A stretch of DNA of 64,000 nt from the NCBI RefSeq assembly GCF_047971185.1, contig NZ_JBKDZH010000033.1, forward strand, positions 62,001 through 126,000. Reading direction: 5' to 3'. This DNA comes from Kluyvera sp047971185. Lineage in GTDB: Bacteria; Pseudomonadota; Gammaproteobacteria; Enterobacterales; Enterobacteriaceae. Shown piece after piece: positions 51,902 to 59,991 of the stretch. The notes below the pieces were generated by a model that was given only the letters and a program-made list of their open reading frames with translations, searched no databases and had not been told where the DNA came from. Numbering within the stretch: the stretch's first letter is position 1; every line of letters starts with the position of its first letter. The translations under genes and the position numbers were made by a program.

Positions 51902-52405
51902 ATGTCTCAGCGTACTTCACTCTTAAAAACGGTTGCTGCCGTTGTTGCGTTGTCGCTCTGCGCTACGCCTGCGCTGGCCGATCCTGGCAACGGGCATGGT
52001 AAAGGTAACGGTAATCACGGCAATAGCAATCACAGTAGCAATAGTAACAAAGGCAATAGCCAGCAGTGGGATAAGGGCCAGGATAAGGATCACGGCTCGT
52101 CATCGCGCAAAAATTACGGCAAACCTGACCACGTCGACCGCGACATTAGCTACGCCACGGCCAGGCAGCTTGCCGTCAACTATGGTCTGACCGGCTATAA
52201 ATCATTACCGCCGGGCATCGCCAAAAATCTGGCGCGCGGCAAGCCGCTGCCGCCGGGTATTGCAAAGAAAACGGTTCCCGGCTCGATGCTGAACCAGTTG
52301 CCGTATTATCCGGGTTACGAATGGCAGGTGATTGGCGATAATCTGGTGCTGATTGCGCTAAGTACGGCGATCGTTACCTCGGTGATTAACGGCGTATTTG
52401 ACTAA
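51902..52405 (+). CDS. CigR-family secreted protein
   Basis: The 167-residue product has a signal peptide (TVAAVVALSLCATPALA), a low-complexity Gly/Asn/His/Ser/Lys linker at about residues 27-65 (GNGHGKGNGNHGNSNHSS), and a globular end with SATARQL-like sequence, the LPPGIAKNLARGKPLPPGIA repeat and a hydrophobic C-terminal segment. This layout is that of the CigR/RcnB-like family, the Salmonella SPI-3 effector or anti-virulence protein CigR being the best known. AAGGA lies seven bases before the ATG at 51902. A function here is not known. Confidence 0.75.
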   Translation: MSQRTSLLKTVAAVVALSLCATPALADPGNGHGKGNGNHGNSNHSSNSNKGNSQQWDKGQDKDHGSSSRKNYGKPDHVDRDISYATARQLAVNYGLTGYKSLPPGIAKNLARGKPLPPGIAKKTVPGSMLNQLPYYPGYEWQVIGDNLVLIALSTAIVTSVINGVFD

Positions 52406-52415
52406 ATCCACATAA

Positions 52416-52443
52416 TAAAAAACCCCGGCATGCCGGGGTTTCT
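52416..52443. terminator. Bidirectional terminator between the CigR-like gene and fnr
   Basis: AACCCCGGCA (52421-52430) and TGCCGGGGTT (52431-52440) form a perfect palindrome flanked by AAAAA and TTTCT, ending both convergent genes. Confidence 0.9.
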
Positions 52444-52463
52444 ACTCACTACGGAAACGTGAC

Positions 52464-53216
52464 TCAGGCAACGTTACGGGTATGGCCCGCGAGGATCGCC
52501 AGCGCATCGCTGTTTTCGATAGTGATGTATTTGCCTTTCACCGCCAGCATACCGCTTTTCTGGAAACGGCCTAACAGTCGGCTGATGGTTTCTACCGTCA
52601 GCCCCAGATAGTTGCCGATATCGCCACGAGTCATGGTGAGACGGAATTCACGCGGTGAAAAACCACGCTGGGCAAAGCGGCGCGACAGGTTATAGATGAA
52701 GGCCGCCAGACGCTCTTCCGCGTTTTTCTTCGACAGCAGCAGGATCATGTCCTGATCGCCTTTGATCTCACCGCTCATCAGACGCATCATCTGCTGGCGC
52801 AGGTTTGGCATTTTGCCGGAGAGATCGTCAAGGGTCTCAAACGGGATTTCACAAACCATAGAGGTTTCCAGCGCCTGAGCGAAGCTCGGGTGATGCCCGG
52901 TGCCGATGGCGTCGAAGCCAACTAAATCGCCCGCCAGGTGGAAGCCGGTGATCTGCTCATCGCCTTGCTCGGTAATGGTGTAGCTCTTAATGGTGCCGGA
53001 ACGGATCGCATACAGAGACTTCAGTTCATCGCCGGCTTTGAATAACGTTTGCCCTTTCTGGATGGGCTTTTTGCGCTCGATAATATTATCCAGCTGATCA
53101 AGCTCATGCTCATTAAGAGTGAACGGGATGCAAAGCTGGCTGATGCTGCAATCCTGACAATGGATCGCGCAACCGCCAGACTGAATGCGTCGTATAATTC
53201 TCTTTTCCGGGATCAT
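52464..53216 (-). CDS. fnr: Fumarate/nitrate reduction regulator FNR
   Basis: The 250-residue oxygen sensor is nearly identical to E. coli FNR. Cluster ligands Cys20, Cys23 and Cys29 (CAIHCQDCSISQLC; Cys16 is not a ligand) and Cys122 in SMVCEIPF hold the 4Fe-4S cluster. The cyclic-nucleotide-type fold runs to about residue 150, and the helix-turn-helix VETISRLLGRFQKSG binds the TTGAT-N4-ATCAA site. The ATG at 53216 gives MIPEKRIIRR; the longer frame (27 codons) runs through its promoter. It activates anaerobic respiration genes. Confidence 0.98.
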   Translation of the reverse strand: MIPEKRIIRRIQSGGCAIHCQDCSISQLCIPFTLNEHELDQLDNIIERKKPIQKGQTLFKAGDELKSLYAIRSGTIKSYTITEQGDEQITGFHLAGDLVGFDAIGTGHHPSFAQALETSMVCEIPFETLDDLSGKMPNLRQQMMRLMSGEIKGDQDMILLLSKKNAEERLAAFIYNLSRRFAQRGFSPREFRLTMTRGDIGNYLGLTVETISRLLGRFQKSGMLAVKGKYITIENSDALAILAGHTRNVA

Positions 53217-53235
53217 AGGTTTGCTCAAGCCGTAA

Positions 53236-53249
53236 TTGATATTGGTCAA
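53236..53249. promoter_or_regulatory. FNR site upstream of fnr
   Basis: TTGATATTGGTCAA fits the FNR box TTGAT-N4-ATCAA with one mismatch and lies 20-33 bases upstream of the fnr start. It corresponds to the E. coli autoregulatory site TTGACAAATATCAA. Confidence 0.8.
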
Positions 53250-53412
53250 TTTTAACATCTTTTTGGTGAGCAGGTAAGTCTCGACGCGCGTATTCACCCA
53301 AGATTAAAACGGGATAGCAAGAATTGAGATATATCTAATTGATATAGCTTATAAATTTTCAGGCGCGTTTATGCGGAAAAGCGCCTGACGCCGCTGTAAA
53401 GGGCACAGAAAA

Positions 53413-53928
53413 TCAAAGCAGCAGATAACCTTCGTGCCGCAAAAGCCACTCTTTACGCTGCACGCCACCGGCGTAACCGGTCATGGTGCCGTTACGACCA
53501 ATCACGCGATGGCAGGGCACCACGATGCTCACCGGATTAGAACCGTTAGCGGCACCGACCGCGCGTGCGGCGCCTGGCCGGCCAAGCTGTTCGGCAAGCT
53601 GCCCGTAGTGCATCACCTGACCGCAGGGTATGGTGCGCAAAGTTTGCCAGACTTCGCGCTGGAATGGCGTACCGGCAGTGGCCGTTGGCAGTGATTCAAT
53701 AATCGCCAGATCGCCGTCAAAATAGTTCGCCAGCTGTTGGCTCAGGCCGCCAGGATTGCGCGACGTCACGCGGGTATAGCCTTCCGCCCGGTAATGGATA
53801 TCCAGCAATTGCTCCATACGGTCGCTGTGTTCTTCCCACTCAACGGCGCGTAAATGAAAGTTTTCATCACACAGAATCCACAGCGGCCCGAGCGGCGTGG
53901 CAATTTTATCTTCCAGCAAAGTCAGCAT
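53413..53928 (-). CDS. ogt: Methylated-DNA--protein-cysteine methyltransferase Ogt
   Basis: The 171-residue enzyme removes O6-alkyl groups from guanine. The acceptor cysteine is in the VVPCHRVIG motif near residue 139, and the arginine finger and HTH lie in PGAARAVGAANGSNPVS. The N-terminal region has RAVEWEEHSDRMEQLL. It matches E. coli Ogt, with start ATG at 53928 (MLTLLEDKIATPL). It lies 3' of fnr in the K-12 order. Confidence 0.95.
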   Translation of the reverse strand: MLTLLEDKIATPLGPLWILCDENFHLRAVEWEEHSDRMEQLLDIHYRAEGYTRVTSRNPGGLSQQLANYFDGDLAIIESLPTATAGTPFQREVWQTLRTIPCGQVMHYGQLAEQLGRPGAARAVGAANGSNPVSIVVPCHRVIGRNGTMTGYAGGVQRKEWLLRHEGYLLL

Positions 53929-54169
53929 GCGCACTCTCTATATATGTTCACGCAAATTATTCCTGTTTGACACCATAGCATGCGAGCGGCGGGCGACTCT
54001 ATACCTCAGATGTATAACCTTATAAAACCTGAGGTGTATTTATAATCGTTACTGTCTTGCGGTAAAAACGAATAATAGGATCAACAATTGGCAAGAATAT
54101 ATCCGGGTAAACGCAGCGGGGAAGTCATTCATTTAGCGGCAGGATAAAGAGAAGCCCAGGCTGTCGCAG

Positions 54170-54263
54170 AATAAAAATCGGGGTCTGTCGACATCGCCAG
54201 ACCCCGCAGCAACCACACAGGTGTGTCCATACCGTTTCCCACATTTTGCTCCGCACAGCGGGT
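54170..54263 (-). ncRNA. mcaS: McaS-like small RNA
   Basis: On the minus strand, sequence near 54263-54238 (CCGCTGTGCGGAGCAAAATG) resembles the E. coli McaS 5' end (CCGGCGCAGAGGAGACAATG). The 3' part contains GGGGTCTG, GCGATGTCGA and CAGACCCC (54206-54180 region), matching the McaS terminator stem and its GATGTCGACAGAC loop, followed by ATTTTTATT. Its place next to smrA (ydaL) is the K-12 location. McaS acts through Hfq on csgD and flhDC and binds CsrA in E. coli. Ends are approximate; the 5' end is inferred from the match. Confidence 0.78.
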
Positions 54264-54363
54264 AATACTATTTATAACGGTTCTGTATTTATTTTCCAGA
54301 TAATTCTTGGTGATTTATTTCACGTATTCTGAATAGCTTCCCATCATTAATTGGGGATTTATA

Positions 54364-54525
54364 ATGTTTAAGTTTCGGTTAAATTATAAGCTGAAAAAAT
54401 ATATTGCGGCGTTGTCAATTTTGCGTGCCGACCGTTTTGGTGGAAAGGGAAAAGCGTTGAGCCAGCATCGCCGGGCGGCTATAGTATCCGCCTTTGTAAT
54501 AAGGGGGAGTTCTCATGAATCCTGA
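54364..54525 (+). CDS. Possible small protein upstream of smrA
   Basis: A 53-codon frame starts ATG at 54364 with GGGGA six bases upstream and stops at 54523-54525, overlapping the smrA start by eleven bases. The product is basic (MFKFRLNYKLKKYIAALSI) without a clear membrane helix. No homologue is recognised. The ribosome-binding site is good, but the composition is not convincing. Confidence 0.3.
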   Translation: MFKFRLNYKLKKYIAALSILRADRFGGKGKALSQHRRAAIVSAFVIRGSSHES

Positions 54526-55078
54526 TGACAAAACGCTGTTTCTTGACGCCATGGAGGATGTCCAGCCGCTGAAGCAGCACAGTGATGTTCACTGGCAGCC
54601 AGCGCGTAACTCCCGTTCCCGCCAGCAGATTGATACGCTGCAGCTGGATAATTTTCTCACCACCGGTTTCCTCGACATCATCCCGCTGGCTACCCCGCTG
54701 GAATATAAGCGCGAGGGACTACAGACCGGCGTTCTCGATAAACTGCGGCAGGGGAAGTACAGCCAGCAGGCCAGCCTTGAGCTACGGCAACAGACGGTTG
54801 AGCAGTGCCGCCAGCGCCTGTTCGCCTTCATTCTTCAGGCCGAGCAGGATAATTTGCGTAATGTCCTGATCGTTCACGGTAAAGGCAAAGAAGACGGCTC
54901 GCACGCCAATATTATTCGCAGCTACCTTGCCCGTTGGTTAACCGAATTCGACGAAGTTCAGGCCTTCTGTAGCGCGCTGCCGCATCATGGCGGCAGCGGC
55001 GCATGCTATGTGGCGCTGCGTAAATCAGCGGCGGCGAAGCAGGAGAACTGGGAGCGTCACGCCAAGCGCAGCCGCTAG
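54515..55078 (+). CDS. smrA: Smr-domain endonuclease-like protein SmrA
   Basis: The 187-residue protein is the orthologue of E. coli YdaL/SmrA and has an N-terminal region (DTLQLDNFLTTGFLDIIPL) followed by a Smr domain with LIVHGKGKEDGSHANIIRSY near residue 118 and ALPHHGGSGACYVAL near residue 152. Smr proteins bind or nick DNA or cleave mRNA on stalled ribosomes; the SmrA role is less defined. GGGGGAG is upstream of the ATG. Its TAG overlaps the pcaR TAG on the opposite strand at 55075-55078. Confidence 0.93.
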   Translation: MNPDDKTLFLDAMEDVQPLKQHSDVHWQPARNSRSRQQIDTLQLDNFLTTGFLDIIPLATPLEYKREGLQTGVLDKLRQGKYSQQASLELRQQTVEQCRQRLFAFILQAEQDNLRNVLIVHGKGKEDGSHANIIRSYLARWLTEFDEVQAFCSALPHHGGSGACYVALRKSAAAKQENWERHAKRSR

Positions 55079-55881
55079 CGCAGCAGAAGCGTCAGCTCTG
55101 ACGCGGCTTTTTGCAGCTCGGGCAGCACCCGCTCGAGCAGATCGCTGGCCGACACCTGTCCGGCATGGACGCCGACGTTCAGCGCCGCCTCAACCTGGCC
55201 CTGCGTATTAAACAGCGGTACCGCCAGCGAACGCAGCCCCATCTCCAGCTCCTGATCGTTTAACGCATAACCCTGTTGGCGCACCGCCTTCAGCTCGCTG
55301 CGCAGTTTGCTGACTGACGAAATGGTCTGCGGGGTGTAGCGAATCATGGTGATGCGCGCCAGCATATCGTTCAGCTTTTCTTCCGGTTGATAGCTCAGCA
55401 GCACGCGGCCCATCGAGGTTGACCACGCGGGCAGACGGCTGCCGATGTCCAGATCGATGGTCATGATGCGCGAGCTGGACGCGCGGGCGATATACAGGAT
55501 ATCGTCACCGTCGAGGGTGGCTATCGAGCACGACTCATTGAGCATATCGCTTAAATGCTTCAGTACCGGCTGCGCCGCGCGCGCCAGCGGCGTAGAGGCC
55601 AGCCAGGCGTGCCCCAGAGACAAAATGCGCGGGCGCAGCTGAAAATTCTTACCGTCTTCGGCGTAGACAAACCCCAGCTTGCCAAGGGTATACAGGCAGC
55701 GGCGCACCGCCGCGCGCGGGATACCGGTTTTCTGGCTGATTTGTGAAATCGACAGCGTTCGGCGCTGCGGCGTGAAGGCCTGAATCACCTCCAGCCCGCG
55801 CGCCAGCGAAGCCATAAAGTTAGGGTCGCCTTTAAACGGGTCGCTATCGCCCGTCAAAATATCGTCTGGATGTTTCTCCAT
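55075..55881 (-). CDS. pcaR: IclR-family regulator of the pca operon (PcaR/PcaU type)
   Basis: The 268-residue regulator has an N-terminal winged helix (LSISQISQKTGIPRAAVRRCL near residues 43-63) and an IclR effector domain (SCSIATLDGDDILYIARASS near residue 117; STSMGRVLLSYQPEE). It is most like PcaR/PcaU/PobR regulators of protocatechuate catabolism, which respond to beta-ketoadipate or protocatechuate. Two matching operators lie between it and pcaI. It faces divergently from pcaIJFBDC. Its stop overlaps that of smrA. Confidence 0.88.
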   Translation of the reverse strand: MEKHPDDILTGDSDPFKGDPNFMASLARGLEVIQAFTPQRRTLSISQISQKTGIPRAAVRRCLYTLGKLGFVYAEDGKNFQLRPRILSLGHAWLASTPLARAAQPVLKHLSDMLNESCSIATLDGDDILYIARASSSRIMTIDLDIGSRLPAWSTSMGRVLLSYQPEEKLNDMLARITMIRYTPQTISSVSKLRSELKAVRQQGYALNDQELEMGLRSLAVPLFNTQGQVEAALNVGVHAGQVSASDLLERVLPELQKAASELTLLLR

Positions 55882-55933
55882 TTTTCTCTCCGATTATGCC
55901 GCCGATCACATTCTTAGCCTAAACATACACGAT

Positions 55934-56032
55934 GTTCGATTATCGCACCATATTTCGATTATCGCCCTTGACCGACATCGTTAAGCGGGTCACATTTTGT
56001 GCGAACAACGAATATTAGTGCGATAGCCGCAC
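55934..56032. promoter_or_regulatory. PcaR operators and pcaIJFBDC promoter
   Basis: GTTCGATTATCGCAC (55934-55948) differs at one base from the published Pseudomonas PcaR site GTTCGATAATCGCAC, and TTTCGATTATCGCCC (55953-55967) is a second near-copy 19 bases on. A weak -35 TTGACC (55968-55973) and -10 CACATT (55991-55996), 17 bases apart, follow directly. A palindromic GTGCGATAGCCGCAC lies at 56018-56032. Activation by PcaR next to the -35 is inferred. Confidence 0.78.
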
Positions 56033-56048
56033 AACGAGGAGCAACCTG

Positions 56049-56738
56049 ATGATTGATAAAAGTGTGCCGACGCTGGCGGATGCCGTCGCGGGTATCCACG
56101 ATGGGGCGACCATTATGATCGGCGGTTTCGGACCTGCCGGGCAGCCGACGCTGCTGATCGACGCGTTGATTGAACAGGGCGCGCGCGAGCTGACCATTAT
56201 CAATAACAACGCTGGGAACGGTGAAATCGGCCTCGCGGCGCTGCTGAAAGCCGGGCGCGTACGCAAAATGATCTGCTCATTTCCTCGCCAGGTCGACTCG
56301 CAGATTTTCGACGACCTGTATCGCCGCGGCAAAGTGGAGCTGGAGCTGGTCCCGCAGGGGAACCTGGCCGCCCGCATTCAGGCCGCAGGCGCGGGGCTTG
56401 GCGCTATTTTCACCCCGACGGGCTACGGCACGCCGCTGGCGGAAGGCAAAGAAACCCGCGAAATCGACGGTCGCCACTACGTGCTCGAATACCCGATTAG
56501 CGCCGATTTTGCTCTGATTAAGGCCCATCAGGCCGACCGCTGGGGCAACCTGGTGTATCGCAAAGCCGCGCGTAACTTTGGCCCGATCATGGCGACGGCG
56601 GCGAAAACCACCATCGCGGAAGCCGCCAGCATGGTGGCGCTGGGCGAACTGGACCCGGAAAATGTCGTCACGCCAGGCATCTTTGTGCAGCGCGTGTTCG
56701 CACAGGGATCTTTCACCGCTCAGGCACAGCGCGCTTAA
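56049..56738 (+). CDS. pcaI: 3-oxoadipate CoA-transferase subunit A
   Basis: The 229-residue alpha subunit of the beta-ketoadipate:succinyl-CoA transferase has IGGFGPAGQPTLLIDALIE near residue 24 and a typical NNNAGNGEIG segment near residue 56. With PcaJ it moves CoA from succinyl-CoA to 3-oxoadipate. GAGGAGC lies upstream of the ATG. It is the first gene of the operon; its stop is ten bases before pcaJ. Confidence 0.94.
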   Translation: MIDKSVPTLADAVAGIHDGATIMIGGFGPAGQPTLLIDALIEQGARELTIINNNAGNGEIGLAALLKAGRVRKMICSFPRQVDSQIFDDLYRRGKVELELVPQGNLAARIQAAGAGLGAIFTPTGYGTPLAEGKETREIDGRHYVLEYPISADFALIKAHQADRWGNLVYRKAARNFGPIMATAAKTTIAEAASMVALGELDPENVVTPGIFVQRVFAQGSFTAQAQRA

Positions 56739-56748
56739 GGAGCCGATA

Positions 56749-57405
56749 ATGCAAAAACTCTCTCGTGACGATATGGCCAAACGCGTGGCGCAGGATATCC
56801 CGGAAGGGGCCTACGTCAATCTGGGCATTGGCCTGCCGACCCGCATCGCCAACTATCTTCCGTCGGACAAAGAAGTATTTCTGCACAGCGAAAACGGCCT
56901 GCTGGGGATGGGGCCGAAACCGCAGCCGGGGGACGAAGACCCAGAGCTGATTAACGCCGGTAAAGAGTACGTAACCCTGCTGCAGGGCGGCTGCTATTTC
57001 CACCACGGCGACTCCTTCGCCATGATGCGCGGCGGGCATCTCGATATTTGCGTGCTGGGAGCCTACCAGGTGTCAGCCGCCGGCGACCTTGCCAACTGGA
57101 GCACCGGCGCACCGGATTCGATTCCCGCCGTGGGTGGAGCGATGGATCTGGCCGTCGGCGCGCGTCAGGTATTTGTGATGATGGATCACCTGACCCGCGA
57201 CGGCGAATGTAAGTTAGTTGAACACTGCACCTATCCGCTCACCGGCGTCGGCTGCGTCAGTCGCATTTATACCGATCTTGCCGTCATTGATATCACCGCC
57301 AGCGGCCCGGTGGTGCGTGAAATTTTCAACGGTATCTCCTTCGATGAATTACAGCGTATTACGCCTGTGACCCTGACTTACGACGCGGTCGCGGAAACCG
57401 CTTAA
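56749..57405 (+). CDS. pcaJ: 3-oxoadipate CoA-transferase subunit B
   Basis: The 218-residue beta subunit carries the catalytic glutamate in FLHSENGLLGMGP near residue 44, with NLGIGLPTRIANYL near residue 24 and TYPLTGVGCVSRIYTDLAV near residue 160. AAGGAG lies six bases before the ATG at 56749; a much longer open frame begins inside pcaI in another phase and is not used. It pairs with PcaI. Confidence 0.94.
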   Translation: MQKLSRDDMAKRVAQDIPEGAYVNLGIGLPTRIANYLPSDKEVFLHSENGLLGMGPKPQPGDEDPELINAGKEYVTLLQGGCYFHHGDSFAMMRGGHLDICVLGAYQVSAAGDLANWSTGAPDSIPAVGGAMDLAVGARQVFVMMDHLTRDGECKLVEHCTYPLTGVGCVSRIYTDLAVIDITASGPVVREIFNGISFDELQRITPVTLTYDAVAETA

Positions 57406-57414
57406 GGAATGACG

Positions 57415-58617
57415 ATGAATCAAGCATTTATCTGCGACGCGGCACGCACACCGTTCGGTCGTTTTGGTGGTACTCTGGCTGACGTTCGCGCCGACGACCT
57501 GGCGGCACTGCCGCTGAAGGCGCTGCTGGAGCGCAATCGCGGGCTGGACCCGGCGCGTATTGACGATGTGATTTACGGCTGTGCCAACCAGGCCGGTGAA
57601 GATAACCGCAACGTCGCGCGGATGGCGCTGCTGTTGGCCGGGCTGCCGGAAACGGTGCCGGGCAGCACGGTTAACCGCCTTTGCGGCTCCAGCCTCGACG
57701 CCATCGGCGTGGCGGCGCGGGCCATTAAAAGCGGTGAAACCCAGCTGATGATTGCGGGCGGCGTTGAGAGCATGTCGCGCGCGCCGTTCGTGATGGGCAA
57801 GGCGGAAAGCGCGTTCAGCCGCGCAATGAAGATGGAAGACACCACCATCGGCTGGCGCTTTATTAACGCGCAAATGAAAGCGCTGTACGGCGTGGATTCG
57901 ATGCCGGAGACGGCGGAAAACGTGGCGACGGATTTCGCCATTTCCCGCGCCGATCAGGATGCCTTCGCGCTGCGTAGCCAGCTGCGTACCGCCCAGGCGC
58001 AGGCCAGCGGCGCGTTTAACGATGAGCTGATCCCGGTGTGGATCCCGCAACGCAAAGGCGAACCTTTGTGCTTTAGCCAGGATGAACACCCGCGCAGCAC
58101 CTCGCTTGAGGCGCTGGCGAAGCTAAAAGGGGTGGTGCGCCCGGATGCCACCGTGACCGCCGGGAATGCGTCCGGCGTCAACGATGGCGCCTGCGCGCTG
58201 CTGTTGGCTAACGAACAGGCGATGGTGCAGAATGACCTACAGCCGCTGGCTCGCGTCGTCGGCGTGGCAACCGCAGGCGTAGCGCCGCGGATTATGGGCT
58301 TCGGCCCGGCCCCGGCGGTACGAAAAGTCCTGGCGCAGACGGGTTTAACGCTGGCGCAGATGGACGTCATCGAGTTGAATGAAGCTTTCGCCGCGCAGGC
58401 GCTGGCGGTGCTGCGCGATTTAGGTCTGCCGGACGACGCCGCTCACGTTAACCCGCACGGCGGGGCGATCGCGCTGGGCCATCCGCTGGGGGCTTCCGGT
58501 GGGCGACTGGCGATGACCGCCGCCTACCAGCTGCGCCGTACCGGCGGGCGGTATGCGCTGTGCACGATGTGTATCGGCGTCGGCCAGGGGATCGCGCTGA
58601 TTATTGAACGCGTATAA
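57415..58617 (+). CDS. pcaF: Beta-ketoadipyl-CoA thiolase
   Basis: The 400-residue thiolase cleaves 3-oxoadipyl-CoA to succinyl-CoA and acetyl-CoA. The nucleophilic cysteine is in NRLCGSSLDA near residue 90, the His in NPHGGAIALGHPLGASGGR near residue 356, and the second cysteine in LCTMCIGVGQG near residue 386. AAGGA lies six bases before the second ATG (57415), preferred over 57409. It is the last reaction of the pathway encoded here. Confidence 0.95.
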   Translation: MNQAFICDAARTPFGRFGGTLADVRADDLAALPLKALLERNRGLDPARIDDVIYGCANQAGEDNRNVARMALLLAGLPETVPGSTVNRLCGSSLDAIGVAARAIKSGETQLMIAGGVESMSRAPFVMGKAESAFSRAMKMEDTTIGWRFINAQMKALYGVDSMPETAENVATDFAISRADQDAFALRSQLRTAQAQASGAFNDELIPVWIPQRKGEPLCFSQDEHPRSTSLEALAKLKGVVRPDATVTAGNASGVNDGACALLLANEQAMVQNDLQPLARVVGVATAGVAPRIMGFGPAPAVRKVLAQTGLTLAQMDVIELNEAFAAQALAVLRDLGLPDDAAHVNPHGGAIALGHPLGASGGRLAMTAAYQLRRTGGRYALCTMCIGVGQGIALIIERV

Positions 58618-58626
58618 GGAGCTGGA

Positions 58627-59991
58627 ATGAGTTTGTTGACCCCGCTATTGCGTACCCAGGCGCTGACGGATTTTTTCAGCGACGAGCAAACGGTGCAGGG
58701 GATGCTGGACTTTGAGGCGGCGCTGGCCGCCGCCCAGGCGCAGTGTGGGGTGATCCCCGATTCTGCGGTAGCGCCGATCGCCGCTGCCTGTCACGCCCAG
58801 TCGCTGGATTTCCCGGCGCTGGCGAACGCGGCGGCCAACGCCGGGAATCTGGCCATTCCGCTGGTTAAACAGCTGACCCAGCGCGTGAAAACACAGGATG
58901 CGGACGCCGCGCGCTATGTCCACTGGGGGGCAACCAGCCAGGACGCGATCGATACCGGGCTGGTGTTACAGCTGCGCAAGGCGCTGGACGAGACGCAAAC
59001 CCGGCTTCGCCGCCTCACGCAGGTGCTGGCCGAGCAAACGGCGCGTTATCAACAGACGTTGATGCCGGGCCGGACCTGGATGCAGCATGCGCTCCCCATT
59101 ACTTTTGGCCTGAAGCTGGCCGGCACCCTCGACGCGCTGTTGCGCTGGCAGGAACGGCTGGACCAGCTGCGCCCGCGCGTGCTGGCTCTTCAGTTTGGCG
59201 GTGCGGCTGGCACGCTGGCCTCGCTGAAAAATTACGGCCCCGACGTGGCGCAGCGGCTGGCCGAAACCCTCAACCTTTCACTGCCCGATACCCCCTGGCA
59301 CAGCCAGCGTGACCGCATTATTGAGGTTGCCAGCTGGTTTGCCGGTCTTAGCGGCACGCTGGGGAAATTCGCCAACGATTTTTCGCTGCTGATGCAGACC
59401 GAAGTGGCTGAAGTCAGCGAACCGATTGCCGAAGGCCGGGGCGGTTCCTCCGCCATGCCGCATAAGCGTAACCCGGTGAGCTGCGCGGCCATTCTGGCCG
59501 CCGTACAGCGTATTCCGGGGCTGATGGCGACGCTGTACGGCGCGCAGATTCAGCAGCATGAACGCGCGCTGGGAGGCTGGCAGACGGAATGGGAAACGCT
59601 GCCGGAGCTGGTGATGCTGGCCGGCGGCGTGCTGGAGAACAGTGAATATCTGCTGCGCGGTATGCAGGTTAATGCGACAAAAATGCGCGCCGATCTGGAT
59701 ATCACGCACGGGCTGATTATGGCCGAGTCGGTGACTCAGGCCCTGGCGGCTTTTATTGGCAAAGCCGATGCGCACCATCAGGTAGAGAAAATCTGTCATC
59801 GGGCAATTGCGCTGGGTTGCCCGCTACAACCGTTGCTGGAAAAGGACCCGCTGGTAAGCCAGCACCTTTCTTCCGCGCAACTTACGCAGCTGCTGGATCC
59901 CGCGACCGCACTCGGCAGCGCCGACCACTTTGTGCGCCAGGTTCTGGCGCGCTATCAGGAGCAGGGAAATGAACATCCATTATCGCCTTGA
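58627..59991 (+). CDS. pcaB: 3-carboxy-cis,cis-muconate cycloisomerase
   Basis: The 454-residue enzyme belongs to the fumarase/argininosuccinase superfamily: VHWGATSQDAIDTGL near residue 98, RTWMQHALPITFG near residue 156, and the signature GRGGSSAMPHKRNPVSCA near residue 273. It converts 3-carboxy-cis,cis-muconate to 4-carboxymuconolactone. A GGAG lies just before the ATG. Its 3' end overlaps pcaD by 23 bases, which suggests translational coupling. Confidence 0.92.
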   Translation: MSLLTPLLRTQALTDFFSDEQTVQGMLDFEAALAAAQAQCGVIPDSAVAPIAAACHAQSLDFPALANAAANAGNLAIPLVKQLTQRVKTQDADAARYVHWGATSQDAIDTGLVLQLRKALDETQTRLRRLTQVLAEQTARYQQTLMPGRTWMQHALPITFGLKLAGTLDALLRWQERLDQLRPRVLALQFGGAAGTLASLKNYGPDVAQRLAETLNLSLPDTPWHSQRDRIIEVASWFAGLSGTLGKFANDFSLLMQTEVAEVSEPIAEGRGGSSAMPHKRNPVSCAAILAAVQRIPGLMATLYGAQIQQHERALGGWQTEWETLPELVMLAGGVLENSEYLLRGMQVNATKMRADLDITHGLIMAESVTQALAAFIGKADAHHQVEKICHRAIALGCPLQPLLEKDPLVSQHLSSAQLTQLLDPATALGSADHFVRQVLARYQEQGNEHPLSP

